This document shows, piece after piece, positions 37,040-45,470 of a stretch of DNA of 64,000 nt (the first letter of the stretch is position 1; every line of letters begins with the position of its first letter). Source of the stretch: Nocardioides sp. CER19. Lineage in GTDB: Bacteria; Actinomycetota; Actinomycetes; Propionibacteriales; Nocardioidaceae. The translations under genes and the position numbers were made by a program. The stretch covers positions 1 to 64,000 of the forward strand of contig NZ_JARVWS010000003.1 of the NCBI RefSeq assembly GCF_029846275.1, read 5' to 3'. The notes beneath the pieces were generated by a model. The model was not told the DNA's origin. It worked only from the letters and a program-made list of their open reading frames with translations, and did no database searches.

Positions 37040-38764
37040 TCACCTGGCGATCTCGCCTCGACGGTCGTCGGAGGAGCCCGTCAGACGTACGGCGATGACG
37101 GCGACGTCGTCGGTCGGGTGGCGGACGTCGAGGTCGTCGATGATGCGATCGAGCGCATGGTCGAGGCTGAGGCGATGGCCCTGGGCGGCGGCGCGCGAGA
37201 GGCGCTCCATCCCGATGTCGAGGAGCTCGTGGCGGCGCTCGATGAGCCCGTCGGTGTAGAGGATCAGCGTCGCTCCAGGGCTGAGCCGGATGCTGTTGTC
37301 GTCTCGCGACACCTCGGGTGCGGCACCGACCAGCGGGCCCGGCCGACCGAGCTGGAGCAGCTCGGAACGCCCGGTCGGGCTGATGGCGACGGGCGGGGGA
37401 TGGCCTGCGCACGTCCACGTCAGTGTCCACGCGCCCGAGGTGTCCGGGTCGAGTCGGGCGTAGACGAGCGTCGCGAGGGCGTCGAGTCGCAGGCCGTTGA
37501 TCGCCTGATCGAGTCGTTCGACGGCGCGTGAAGGTGGGCCGTCGTCGGCCCAGGCGTAGGCGCGGAGCATGCTGCGCAACTGGCCCATGTGGGCGGCGGC
37601 CTGGATGTCATGTCCGACCACGTCGCCGATGATGAGCACGACGCTTCCGCTGCGCAGGACGAAGGCGTCGTACCAGTCGCCGCCGACCTGCTCGCGTACG
37701 GCGGCCGGCAGGTAGCGAGCCGCGATGTCGAGGCCGTCGATGCGCGGTATCTCGGTGAGCATGGCGTCCTGCAGGACGAGCGCGGTCTCGACCCGCTCCG
37801 CGAGGAGCAGAGCGCGTTCCGCTGCTTGGGCGGTGTAGGTGGCCAGCGCCCCGATGGTGCTGCGGTCGTCCTCGCTGAGCGTGCGCGCGCCCGGCCAGGT
37901 CAGGACGAGTGCCCCCAGTGGGCGACGGGCCACGGTCAGCGGGAGGAACGCTCGTGCCTCGCCGTCGGCGGCTGTCGTGGGGAGGTGGGGGTAGATCACC
38001 GCCTGGGCGTGTCGGTCGGGGAAGAAGCGGGCGACCCGGGTCTGGTGGACGTCGCCCATCGGGGTCGTCGCGTCGGCGGGGACCTGCGCGATCTTCGCCG
38101 CCTCGACCCAGTCGTCGCGCTCGGTCGGCACGAACCTCAGCTGCTCGACCGGTTCGGAGACGAGCCGCCAGAGCCTGGTCTCGTCCTCGCGCAGCGTGCG
38201 CAGCCACAGTCCCGCATGCAGGCAACCGAGGTGCTCCAGGGCGACCGCCTGCACCGCACCGGCCACGTCGCTGAGGGTGCGGGTGGCGGCGAGTGCCTCG
38301 CTGAGGGCGAGGAGGACCCGGCCGCGGTCGAGGAGGCTCTGCCCTCGCTTCTGGTCGTCGTCAGCGCGCGACCGCAGCTCGCGCTGCGCGATCTCGGCCG
38401 AGCAGGCGCCGGCGAGGTCCTCGAGTGCTGCCCTCTCCTCGGGCGTCCAGTCCCGAGGCGTCACGTCGACGGCGCACAGCGACCCGACGGTCCTCCCTCG
38501 GTGATCGGTCAGGGGCCAGCCGGCGTAGGCGACCACGCCGGGGTCGGCCGGCGTTCGCGGCCCCCGAAGGCGTGGGTGGTCGCGGGTGTCCGTGATGAAG
38601 AGGGGCTGGCGGCCCGACACCACGTCGTTGCACAGCGCTTGCACGAGCGGCGACCCTGTGGCCTCGATCGAGACCATGGCATGCGGTACTCCGAGGACAC
38701 GGCGCACCATCCGGGCCCACCGGTCGAACGAGGCGCCGGGGAGGCCTGGGTTCTGTTCATCCAC
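37040..38764 (-). CDS. GAF-domain PP2C (SpoIIE-type) serine phosphatase
   Basis: A protein of about 574 aa. Two GAF-type regions span residues 10–150 and 175–325 (VVAYAGWPLTDHRGRTVGSL; FLPLTVARRPLGALVLTWPG). A short helix links to a SpoIIE/RsbU PP2C phosphatase domain at about 340–565. Metal-binding motifs are QVGGDWYDAFVL, LIIGDVVGHDIQAAA, CAGHPPPVAI, LILYTDGLIERRHELLDIGM and HPTDDVAVIAVRL, so it should be active. Such proteins usually dephosphorylate anti-sigma-factor antagonists in stress signalling. The start (GTG 38764) is uncertain because no strong Shine-Dalgarno is seen. Confidence 0.83.
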   Translation of the reverse strand: MDEQNPGLPGASFDRWARMVRRVLGVPHAMVSIEATGSPLVQALCNDVVSGRQPLFITDTRDHPRLRGPRTPADPGVVAYAGWPLTDHRGRTVGSLCAVDVTPRDWTPEERAALEDLAGACSAEIAQRELRSRADDDQKRGQSLLDRGRVLLALSEALAATRTLSDVAGAVQAVALEHLGCLHAGLWLRTLREDETRLWRLVSEPVEQLRFVPTERDDWVEAAKIAQVPADATTPMGDVHQTRVARFFPDRHAQAVIYPHLPTTAADGEARAFLPLTVARRPLGALVLTWPGARTLSEDDRSTIGALATYTAQAAERALLLAERVETALVLQDAMLTEIPRIDGLDIAARYLPAAVREQVGGDWYDAFVLRSGSVVLIIGDVVGHDIQAAAHMGQLRSMLRAYAWADDGPPSRAVERLDQAINGLRLDALATLVYARLDPDTSGAWTLTWTCAGHPPPVAISPTGRSELLQLGRPGPLVGAAPEVSRDDNSIRLSPGATLILYTDGLIERRHELLDIGMERLSRAAAQGHRLSLDHALDRIIDDLDVRHPTDDVAVIAVRLTGSSDDRRGEIAR

Positions 38765-38867
38765 CCGCGGATCACCAGTCGTGAGAGATGTTCGCCGCCA
38801 TGTCGGCACTTCACACCATGGTTCACCCGGGGGCAAGGGTGAGACCGCGACCGGCTCGTCATGGTCC

Positions 38868-40454
38868 TCAGTCGGGCGAGGCGGGAGTCCTCGTCTCCCG
38901 CCAGATGTGCCAGTCGCCGTACGACTGCTGCTCGACGTAGTGCCCCTGGAGGTAGCGCTGGGCGTCTCGGGCGTCGAGTCCCCAGCTGTCCAGCCGGGAG
39001 CCGGAGACCACGATCCATCGCGGAGACCGAGGCCCCGACATGACGTTCTCGAGCTCGCCGAGCCGCGGGTCGCGGACCCGCACCGGCAGGCTCCACAGAT
39101 GCTCGTAGGGACTGGCCAGCCCGCTGTCGGCCACGATGTTCGGGTGGCCGAACGCGACGACGACACCGTCGGACGGGCGCGCGTGGTCGCGCAGGTACGT
39201 CGCCACCTGCGCGTCGGCGGAGACACTGACCGGTCTGTCGTCGTGGTGGATCCACGCCGTCGCACTGGAGCCGGCGACGTACAGCAGCAGCGCGGAGAGC
39301 ACGAACGCGCCTCGCCGCGCGGGGTGGGCCAGCGCGACCAGCGCGACCAGACCGGGGAGCAGGCCGGTCAGGTAGTGGAGCCAGTAGCTGCCGCCGGCCG
39401 CCGCGCCGAACAGCTCCCAGGCGGTCATCGCGAGCGCGGCCCACAGGAGCGGGGCGGACGAGCGGCGGGTTCGGTAGACGCCGAGGAGTGCCAGCACCGC
39501 CGCCACCACGAGTACGGCGGCCGCACCACTGCCGACGTACGCGCTCACCATCCGCGACCACCGCTCGGAGGTCTGCGCCGAGGCCGACGAGCTGATCACG
39601 CCCGACGCCTGCAGCCGGAAGACGACGGTGGCGTCCCACACGGCCGCGGGCGTGGTTCCGCGGGCGGCGGCTCCCGCCAGCACTGCGACCAGCGTCGCAA
39701 CGCTGCCCGCCGCGAACGCACCTGCTTTCGCCCAGGGGCGACTGGTGGAGCGATGCGCCAGGGCGAGCACCACGGCGGCGAAGACGAAGACGTCCACGAT
39801 GTTCTGCTTGACCAGCGCAGCGGCCATGGCGGCGGCACCCGAGACGACCGCCAGCAGCAGCGATCGGCGGTTCCACGGCAGTCGGAAGGCCGCGACGAAG
39901 CAGGTCAGGCCGAGCAGGACGAGCGGCAGCGCCAGGATCTCCCCGTCCGTCTCGGGCATGCCGAACATCGGGCTGGTGAGCAGGGCAGCGGTCAGGACAG
40001 GTCCGCCCCAGCGTGACCAGCGTGACCCCGGCGCGAGCAGACCCCCGAGTGCCCCCGATGCGACGACAGCGAGTGCGCCGGCCGTTGCGCCCATCAGCTT
40101 CAGTGCCGGTGCGGCGAGCCCGGCAGGGGTGAGGTGTCCACCACCCAGGTGTCCGGCGAGCGCGAAGAGCCACAGCAGCAGCGGCGGCCGGTCCACCCAG
40201 TAGTCGCCGTAGAGCGAGGTGCCCGGCGCCCAGTGGCGGGCCAGTAGCAGGTAGCCGCTCTCGTCGGAGCTCAGCGGAGCGTCGAGGAACGGCAGCCACC
40301 CGACGACCGGGACGGCTGCCAGGAGAAGGAGGACGACGACCTGGCCCCTGGTCCAGCCGCGCCCCGGCTCACCGGCTCCACGGACCGACCCACCGTGGGC
40401 TCGGGGAGGCGCTGAGGTGGGCGCCGCGGTCTGCGTAGCGAGGGAACTCGACAC
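38868..40454 (-). CDS. GT-C (GT39/ArnT-like) membrane glycosyltransferase
   Basis: A 528-aa polytopic membrane protein with some 10 to 12 helices (QVVVLLLLAAVPVVGWLPFL first). The first outer loop, PLSSDESGYLLLARHWAPGT, holds the acidic DE motif of GT-C transferases that use polyprenyl-phosphate sugars, and YWVDRPPLLLWLFALAG follows as in ArnT/PMT relatives. The C-terminal 100 residues are a soluble outer domain. Sugar and acceptor are unknown. GTG 40454 lies 6 nt after TAGCGT on the same strand; periodic ATGAAG repeats lie upstream. Confidence 0.8.
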   Translation of the reverse strand: MSSSLATQTAAPTSAPPRAHGGSVRGAGEPGRGWTRGQVVVLLLLAAVPVVGWLPFLDAPLSSDESGYLLLARHWAPGTSLYGDYWVDRPPLLLWLFALAGHLGGGHLTPAGLAAPALKLMGATAGALAVVASGALGGLLAPGSRWSRWGGPVLTAALLTSPMFGMPETDGEILALPLVLLGLTCFVAAFRLPWNRRSLLLAVVSGAAAMAAALVKQNIVDVFVFAAVVLALAHRSTSRPWAKAGAFAAGSVATLVAVLAGAAARGTTPAAVWDATVVFRLQASGVISSSASAQTSERWSRMVSAYVGSGAAAVLVVAAVLALLGVYRTRRSSAPLLWAALAMTAWELFGAAAGGSYWLHYLTGLLPGLVALVALAHPARRGAFVLSALLLYVAGSSATAWIHHDDRPVSVSADAQVATYLRDHARPSDGVVVAFGHPNIVADSGLASPYEHLWSLPVRVRDPRLGELENVMSGPRSPRWIVVSGSRLDSWGLDARDAQRYLQGHYVEQQSYGDWHIWRETRTPASPD

Positions 40455-40460
40455 GCCAGG

Positions 40461-40466
40461 ACGCTA
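40461..40466 (-). promoter_or_regulatory. -10 element TAGCGT of the GT-C gene
   Basis: On the minus strand TAGCGT ends 6 nt before GTG 40454. The direct-repeat array at 40478–40540 covers the -35 position and the region above it. Confidence 0.5.
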
Positions 40467-40477
40467 GGCAGGTGCGG

Positions 40478-40540
40478 ATGAAGCCCCGATGAAGCCGTGA
40501 TGAGGCGGCGATGAAGACGGCGATGAAGGCGGCGATGAAG
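40478..40540. repeat. Six ATGAAG direct repeats with helical-turn period
   Basis: ATGAAG (one copy ATGAGG) starts at 40478, 40489, 40500, 40511, 40523 and 40535: three 11-bp steps, then two 12-bp steps. One helical turn per copy is typical of sites bound side by side by OmpR/PhoP-type response regulators. The array lies between the L,D-transpeptidase stop and the GT-C promoter. Confidence 0.7.
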
Positions 40541-40576
40541 GCGGCGAGGCGTCGAGCTCGGTCCGGCGGCTCGACC

Positions 40577-41581
40577 TCAGGACCGGGTGGTGACCTGCTT
40601 GGCCGCGCTGTCGTGGAGCCACTGGTCCCAGGACAGGTTGTAGTCGGCGTACCCGTTGTCGCCGGAGGCGTTGCCGCGCCGGGAGCCGGTGACCGTGACG
40701 GGGTCCCCCTCCTTGGAGAGGTCGTAGTACCACTTCGCGTCCGCGTAGGAGAGGTGGACGCAGCCGTGCGAGCCGAAGCTGTGCCCGGGGTGAGGGTCGC
40801 CGGTCGAGTAGTGCAAGAACGTGCCCGACCAGGTGATCCGCACGTCCCACGGGAGGGTGATGTCGTAGAAGTTCGGGTCGTTCTTCTTGCAGGCGATGCC
40901 GACGCTGCACGAGGTCATCCGGACGGTGCGGGACTTGTTGACGACGGCCATCGTGCCGTCCCACGAGGGCCAGTCGGGGCTCCCGGCGTCGCTCGGCATC
41001 GTGCGGAGGACCTTGCCGTCGCGGGTCACCACCGTCTTGTGCTGCTGGACGAAGACATGGGTGCGTACGTCGTCACCGATGGTGAACCTTCGGGTGTAGG
41101 AGTGGGTCCCGTAGCGACCGTTGCCGTCGCCGACGTGGTCGAACCTGGCGACCATGGAGACGGTGGTCCCGGGCGTCCAGTAGGTCTTCGGCCGGAAGTC
41201 GACGCGGCGGGGGCTGAACCAGTGCCAGGCCCCGGTGACGGCAGGCGATGTCGTGAGGTCGATGTGCTCCTCGAGCTGCTGGCGGGCGGAGGGGGCGACC
41301 GGGTCGGTGAAGATCATGGAGATCGGCATCGCCACGCCGACCGTCGCGCCGCTGACCGGGGCGATGCTCTGGAGCTGCATCGGCGGGCCGGTCGGAAAGT
41401 GCTTCGTCGGCCGAGCCGTGGCGCTGTGCGACGGCCCCGACGACCCGGGGGAGGCCGACCCGGGCGAGGACGTGCCGACGGGGCCCGCGTCCGGGGTCGA
41501 ACCGGCTCCGGAGCAGCCGGCAGCGGTCGTCAGGACCGCCGCCACGACCGCCGCGGTCGCGACCCGCAGGATGTCCTTCAT
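40577..41581 (-). CDS. L,D-transpeptidase lipoprotein (YkuD)
   Basis: A 334-aa secreted lipoprotein. The signal peptide has lipobox LTTAAGC (Cys at residue 23), followed by a Ser/Pro-rich linker, an Ig-like domain (residues about 68–170) and a YkuD catalytic domain (about 175–310). The catalytic motif HSFGSHGCVHLSYADAKWYY has the nucleophile Cys and the upstream His. It forms 3-3 cross-links or anchors proteins in peptidoglycan, like mycobacterial LdtMt enzymes. The promoter side faces the divergent UBP zinc finger gene. Confidence 0.93.
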   Translation of the reverse strand: MKDILRVATAAVVAAVLTTAAGCSGAGSTPDAGPVGTSSPGSASPGSSGPSHSATARPTKHFPTGPPMQLQSIAPVSGATVGVAMPISMIFTDPVAPSARQQLEEHIDLTTSPAVTGAWHWFSPRRVDFRPKTYWTPGTTVSMVARFDHVGDGNGRYGTHSYTRRFTIGDDVRTHVFVQQHKTVVTRDGKVLRTMPSDAGSPDWPSWDGTMAVVNKSRTVRMTSCSVGIACKKNDPNFYDITLPWDVRITWSGTFLHYSTGDPHPGHSFGSHGCVHLSYADAKWYYDLSKEGDPVTVTGSRRGNASGDNGYADYNLSWDQWLHDSAAKQVTTRS

Positions 41582-41620
41582 CAGGGACCATTCAATCCGC
41601 TCGACACAAATCTCGGCCCC

Positions 41621-41660
41621 GGCCGGTCATCGCCGGTCATCGCCGGTCATCGCCGGTCAC
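41621..41660. repeat. Four tandem copies of a 10-bp unit
   Basis: GGCCGGTCAT, CGCCGGTCAT, CGCCGGTCAT and CGCCGGTCAC stand head to tail in the 126 bp between the L,D-transpeptidase start and the UBP zinc finger start. TATC-containing sequence follows. The near-helical period and promoter position suggest a regulator-binding array or slippage repeat. Confidence 0.8.
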
Positions 41661-41707
41661 TATCCCGGCCACTATCGTGGGCGGCACCTTCGGTCCGAGG
41701 AGTCAGG

Positions 41708-42055
41708 ATGAGCGACAACACCGGCATCGACGTCACCGCCGCACCTTCCGGTACCGGCTGCGCGGAGTGCGAACAGGCCGACGGGTGGTGGTTGCACCTC
41801 AGGCGCTGCGCCCAGTGCGGGCACGTCGGGTGCTGCGACTCCTCGCCCGGGCAGCATGCCAGCGGGCACGCGGCCGCGACCGGTCATCCCTACGTCCAGA
41901 GCTTCGAGCCGGGCGAGACCTGGTTCTGGGACTACGGCAACGAGGACTACGCCGAGGGACCCGTGCTCGCGGACCCGCAGCACCACCCGGCCGACCAGGC
42001 CGTCCCGGGCCCGGCCGAGCGGGTCCCGAGCAACTGGCGCGAGCTGCTGCACTGA
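41708..42055 (+). CDS. UBP-type zinc finger protein
   Basis: A 115-aa protein with a ZnF-UBP domain: CAECEQADGWWLHLRRCAQC then GHVGCCDSSPGQHASGHA, with His residues completing the zinc sites, and YVQSFEPGETWFWDYGNEDY. In eukaryotes this domain binds the ubiquitin C-terminus. Bacterial stand-alone versions are frequent in actinobacteria and their ligand is unknown. ATG 41708 follows GAGGAGTCAGG. Probably a small cytosolic adaptor. Confidence 0.88.
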   Translation: MSDNTGIDVTAAPSGTGCAECEQADGWWLHLRRCAQCGHVGCCDSSPGQHASGHAAATGHPYVQSFEPGETWFWDYGNEDYAEGPVLADPQHHPADQAVPGPAERVPSNWRELLH

Positions 42056-42160
42056 CGCCGTCGGGCCCGCAGCGTCCCGCGGGAGGAGCGCGCGGTCGAC
42101 GGTGGACACCGCCGGGATCGCGAAGCGTCCGAAACCGCGAGGGACTGCATGATTTTGCAC

Positions 42161-42166
42161 TAGCGT
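42161..42166 (+). promoter_or_regulatory. -10 element TAGCGT of the GGDEF-EAL gene
   Basis: TAGCGT ends 7 nt before ATG 42174; no Shine-Dalgarno is visible, so the transcript is probably leaderless. Confidence 0.5.
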
Positions 42167-42173
42167 TCCGATC

Positions 42174-44159
42174 ATGGACGCGCCATCGAGGCGGCCGGGC
42201 TCGACGGCGCGACTGCTGCTCACGCACGGCGCCCTCATCCTGGTCCCCGTGATCCTCCTGGGAGTCGCGCTCTCCCTCGGCATCCGAGGCACCGCGGAGA
42301 GCCGCGGCCTCGCCGAAGCGCGCTCGGAGGCGCTGCTCGTCGCGCAGACCGCCATCGTGCCGCAGCTGGACGGCCGACCGCTGAGCGAGGGGCTCTCCAC
42401 ACGTGAGCGCCGCGTCATGGAGCGGCTGGTCGGGCGAGCGGTCGCCGACGGGCATCTTCTGCGGGTCAGGCTCCGGGACGAGCACGGCGCGGTGGTCTTC
42501 TCGGACGCCGACACCAACGGCGCCGCAGCTGCTCCGGCCCCGGTGGAGGACGAGGAGGACGAGGTCGCCGACGCGACGGCCGGCCACGTCGTCGCCAAGC
42601 TCACCCACGTCAACGCAGACTCTGACGACGTGGGTCCGGTCGGGCCCGCTGCGGTCGAGGTCTACCTTCCCCTCACCGCAGGCGAACCGGCACGGTCGGT
42701 GGGCGTGCTCGAGACCTACCTGCCCTACGCGCCGATCGAGGCCGACGTCACGGCGAGCGTCCGCGCGCTCTACCGCGATCTGGGTCTCGGACTGGCCGGG
42801 CTCTTCGTGGTCCTGCTCGTCATCACGATCTCCGTGAGCCGAGGGCTCCGCCGCGAGCTGGCCACGAACGCGTGGCTGGCCCGTCACGACGCGCTCACCG
42901 ACCTGCCCAACCGTGCCCGGTTCGTCGAGAAGGTCCGCGAGGCGGCGGCCTGGGCCGGCCGGACCGGCAGGCCGGCCGTCGTGGCGCTCATGGACCTCGA
43001 CCACTTCAAGGACCTCAACGACACGCTCGGCCATCCCAGCGGCGACGAGCTGCTCATCAAGCTGGCCCGCCGGCTGGAGGCGAACGTCGACCATCCCGGC
43101 ACGGTCGCGCGCCTGGGTGGTGACGAGTTCGGCATCGTGCTGCGCGACGTACGGGATGGGCGTGCGGAGCTCGCCGACCTCGCTGCGCTCGTGGCCGTCG
43201 AGGTGGACGTGAGCGGGCTTCCGCTGTCCGTCGCCCCGAGCATCGGCTACGTGACCGTCCCGGATGCGCTGACCTCGGCCGAGCAGCTCATGCAGCACGC
43301 CGAGGTGGCCATGTACGCCGCCAAGGCCGACCACACCGTCGTCGTGGAGTACCGCCCGGAGCTCGAGCACTTCGTCGCGGCCGACGTCGAGCTGATCGCC
43401 GAGATGCCCAAGGGGCTCGAGAGCGGGCAGTTCAGGCTGCACTACCAGCCACAGCTCGACGCGGCGTCCGGCACCGTGGTCGGAGCGGAGGCGTTGGTCC
43501 GCTGGCAGCATCCCGTCCACGGACTGCTTCCGCCCGGCCGCTTCCTACCGATGGCCGAGCAGACCGACCTGATCGAGCGGCTCACCGATTGGGTGCTCGC
43601 CACGGCCCTGGCCGACGCGTCCCGATTGGCCCTGCAGGGCACGCCGATCCCGATCTCCGTCAACGTCTCTGCGCGGAGCGTCGTCCGGGAGGACTTCGCC
43701 GAGCAGGTGATCGGTGCCCTCGAGGAGGCCGACGTGTCGGCGGCGCAGCTCGTCGTCGAGGTGACTGAGACCGCGCTGCTCACCAACCCAGGGCGTGCCC
43801 GAGCCATCCTCTCGACGCTCGACCAGGCCGGGGTGCACGTGAGCATCGACGACTTCGGGCAGGGGCAGACGTCGCTGGGCTACCTCTCCGACCTCCCGAT
43901 CCGCGAGCTCAAGATCGACCGAGGGTTCATCACCGGCATGACGGGCGACCAGGCCCGCACGGCCATCGTGCAGTCGGTCATCGACCTCGGCCACAACCTG
44001 GGCATGCGCGTCGTCGCGGAGGGGATCGAGACCGGCGCCGACCTCGACGCCGTACGCGGGCTGGGCTGCGACCTCGCCCAGGGCTACCACCTCGGCAGGC
44101 CGATGGAGCTCGTCGCCCTGACCGAACGGCTCGGGGCGCCGCAACCCGCCGTCGACTGA
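42174..44159 (+). CDS. Membrane GGDEF-EAL cyclic di-GMP enzyme
   Basis: A 661-aa protein. A first membrane helix (LILVPVILLGVALSLGIRG, residue 21), an extracytoplasmic sensor with an acidic stretch (PVEDEEDEVADATAG), and a second helix (GLALAGLFVVLLVITISVSR-like, about 205–222) come first. A GGDEF domain (about 235–390, motif RLGGDEFGIVL intact) and an EAL domain (about 405–655) follow. The EAL motif is GAEALVRWQHPVHGLLPPGR, with NVSARS, EVTET, IDDFGQGQTSLGYL and KIDRGFI. Both domains look catalytically complete, so it may make and degrade c-di-GMP. Confidence 0.92.
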   Translation: MDAPSRRPGSTARLLLTHGALILVPVILLGVALSLGIRGTAESRGLAEARSEALLVAQTAIVPQLDGRPLSEGLSTRERRVMERLVGRAVADGHLLRVRLRDEHGAVVFSDADTNGAAAAPAPVEDEEDEVADATAGHVVAKLTHVNADSDDVGPVGPAAVEVYLPLTAGEPARSVGVLETYLPYAPIEADVTASVRALYRDLGLGLAGLFVVLLVITISVSRGLRRELATNAWLARHDALTDLPNRARFVEKVREAAAWAGRTGRPAVVALMDLDHFKDLNDTLGHPSGDELLIKLARRLEANVDHPGTVARLGGDEFGIVLRDVRDGRAELADLAALVAVEVDVSGLPLSVAPSIGYVTVPDALTSAEQLMQHAEVAMYAAKADHTVVVEYRPELEHFVAADVELIAEMPKGLESGQFRLHYQPQLDAASGTVVGAEALVRWQHPVHGLLPPGRFLPMAEQTDLIERLTDWVLATALADASRLALQGTPIPISVNVSARSVVREDFAEQVIGALEEADVSAAQLVVEVTETALLTNPGRARAILSTLDQAGVHVSIDDFGQGQTSLGYLSDLPIRELKIDRGFITGMTGDQARTAIVQSVIDLGHNLGMRVVAEGIETGADLDAVRGLGCDLAQGYHLGRPMELVALTERLGAPQPAVD

Positions 44160-44174
44160 CCCCCGCCGACCCGG

Positions 44175-45290
44175 TCAGCTCCAGGCCTCGACCGCCTGGT
44201 GCAGGGTCACGGCGATCGCGGCGGCGGCCAGGTAGCGATGACCTGCCGCCGCGCCCGCGCGGCCGGCGTCCTCGGCGAGTCGCGCCACCGCGCCGGCAGC
44301 CCGCGTGGACGCGGCGGCGGGCGCGTCCGGCCCGTCGGGGTCCTCCGGCTCGCCATCCACCGTGCGCAGCATCTCCGCGACCGCGCGGAACGCGGCGGTG
44401 GCGCGCTCGCGCAGCTGCGCGGCGACGAGGTCGTCCGCGTGCATGGAGGTGCGTACGTCGACGACCAGGGCGATGACCTCGTCGATGCACCCGGTCAGCC
44501 GCTGCAGGGCCCGGGCCTGCTCCTCCCGGCGGTCGGCGACCTCGGCCCAACGGCGGGCGCGCCAGTTCGCCCGGCGCGACTCGGTCGCGGCCCGGAGGAG
44601 GTCCTCGGCCCGACGCACGTCCGGCTCCAGGGCGAGCCGCAGCCGGGCCCAGTCGTCCCGAGAGAGCACGTCCTCGGAGGCCAGCCCGTCGGCCAGGAGG
44701 TCCAGCTGGTCGGCGAGCTGCCCGCGAAGCCGCTCCTGCGCCATCGCCGCCGGTGTCAACGGCAGCTGCGGCAACGCCAGATTGACGACGACTCCGATGG
44801 CCGCACCGAGCGCGGTCAGGCCTCCGTAGGCGACGGCGTAGCCCATCGGGTGGGCACCGCCGACGATCAGGACGAAGAGCGTCGCGAACGGCACCCAGCT
44901 CCCCATCGTCCCGAAGAACCGAGCCCCGGCGACGATCACGCCCAGACCGATCCCGGCTGCGACCGCGGCCGCCCCGGGGAGCGGCAGCGCGTCGACGCCG
45001 AACGCCAGCGCGGCGCCGGTGACGATGGCGGCGACCGCCTGCGCGGCGCTGCGCGCCGACTCCACGACGCTGGTCGACATCGCGACCACGGCGCCGAGCG
45101 GCGCGTAGTAGGGGTAGTCGTCCACGAACCCGCCCAGCGGCTGCACGACGAGCCAGGCGGCACCTGCTGCCACCGCCGCCTTCGCGGCGAGCACCGGTCT
45201 CGGGTGGCGCCAGGTCGCGGCGCGCAGAGTCTTCAAGGGCACGCCCGGGCCGGTTCCCGTCGAGCCCGACCCGGCATGCACGCTCTTCAC
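44175..45290 (-). CDS. FUSC/aromatic acid exporter-like membrane protein
   Basis: A 371-aa protein. Residues 30–190 form about six membrane helices with the FUSC-like segment DDYPYYAPLGAVVAMSTSVV. A long helical cytosolic half rich in Arg, Glu and Ala follows (residues 195–350, LRGQLADQLDLLADGLASED). This is the half-size architecture of aromatic-acid-exporter-type proteins; substrate unknown. GTG 45290 follows GCGGAGA. It converges with the GGDEF-EAL gene 15 nt apart. Confidence 0.78.
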   Translation of the reverse strand: MKSVHAGSGSTGTGPGVPLKTLRAATWRHPRPVLAAKAAVAAGAAWLVVQPLGGFVDDYPYYAPLGAVVAMSTSVVESARSAAQAVAAIVTGAALAFGVDALPLPGAAAVAAGIGLGVIVAGARFFGTMGSWVPFATLFVLIVGGAHPMGYAVAYGGLTALGAAIGVVVNLALPQLPLTPAAMAQERLRGQLADQLDLLADGLASEDVLSRDDWARLRLALEPDVRRAEDLLRAATESRRANWRARRWAEVADRREEQARALQRLTGCIDEVIALVVDVRTSMHADDLVAAQLRERATAAFRAVAEMLRTVDGEPEDPDGPDAPAAASTRAAGAVARLAEDAGRAGAAAGHRYLAAAAIAVTLHQAVEAWS

Positions 45291-45454
45291 TCTCCGCTCG
45301 CCTGGGCACCCGGCGTCGTGGTGGACGCGCTGAGCCTGCGCGTCGCGGGCGATCCGCTACCAGCAACCGGCCCGACCAGCCCTTCGAGCGACACCTTCGT
45401 CCTGGCGTAGCCGGCCCTTCACGCGGGGTTCCCTGCGCGGACGGCTGCCCTGCC

Positions 45455-45460
45455 TAGCGT
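45455..45460 (+). promoter_or_regulatory. -10 element TAGCGT of the phospholipase D-like gene
   Basis: TAGCGT ends 10 nt before ATG 45471, leaving a leader of only a few bases. Confidence 0.45.
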
Positions 45461-45470
45461 CGCGCTCACC

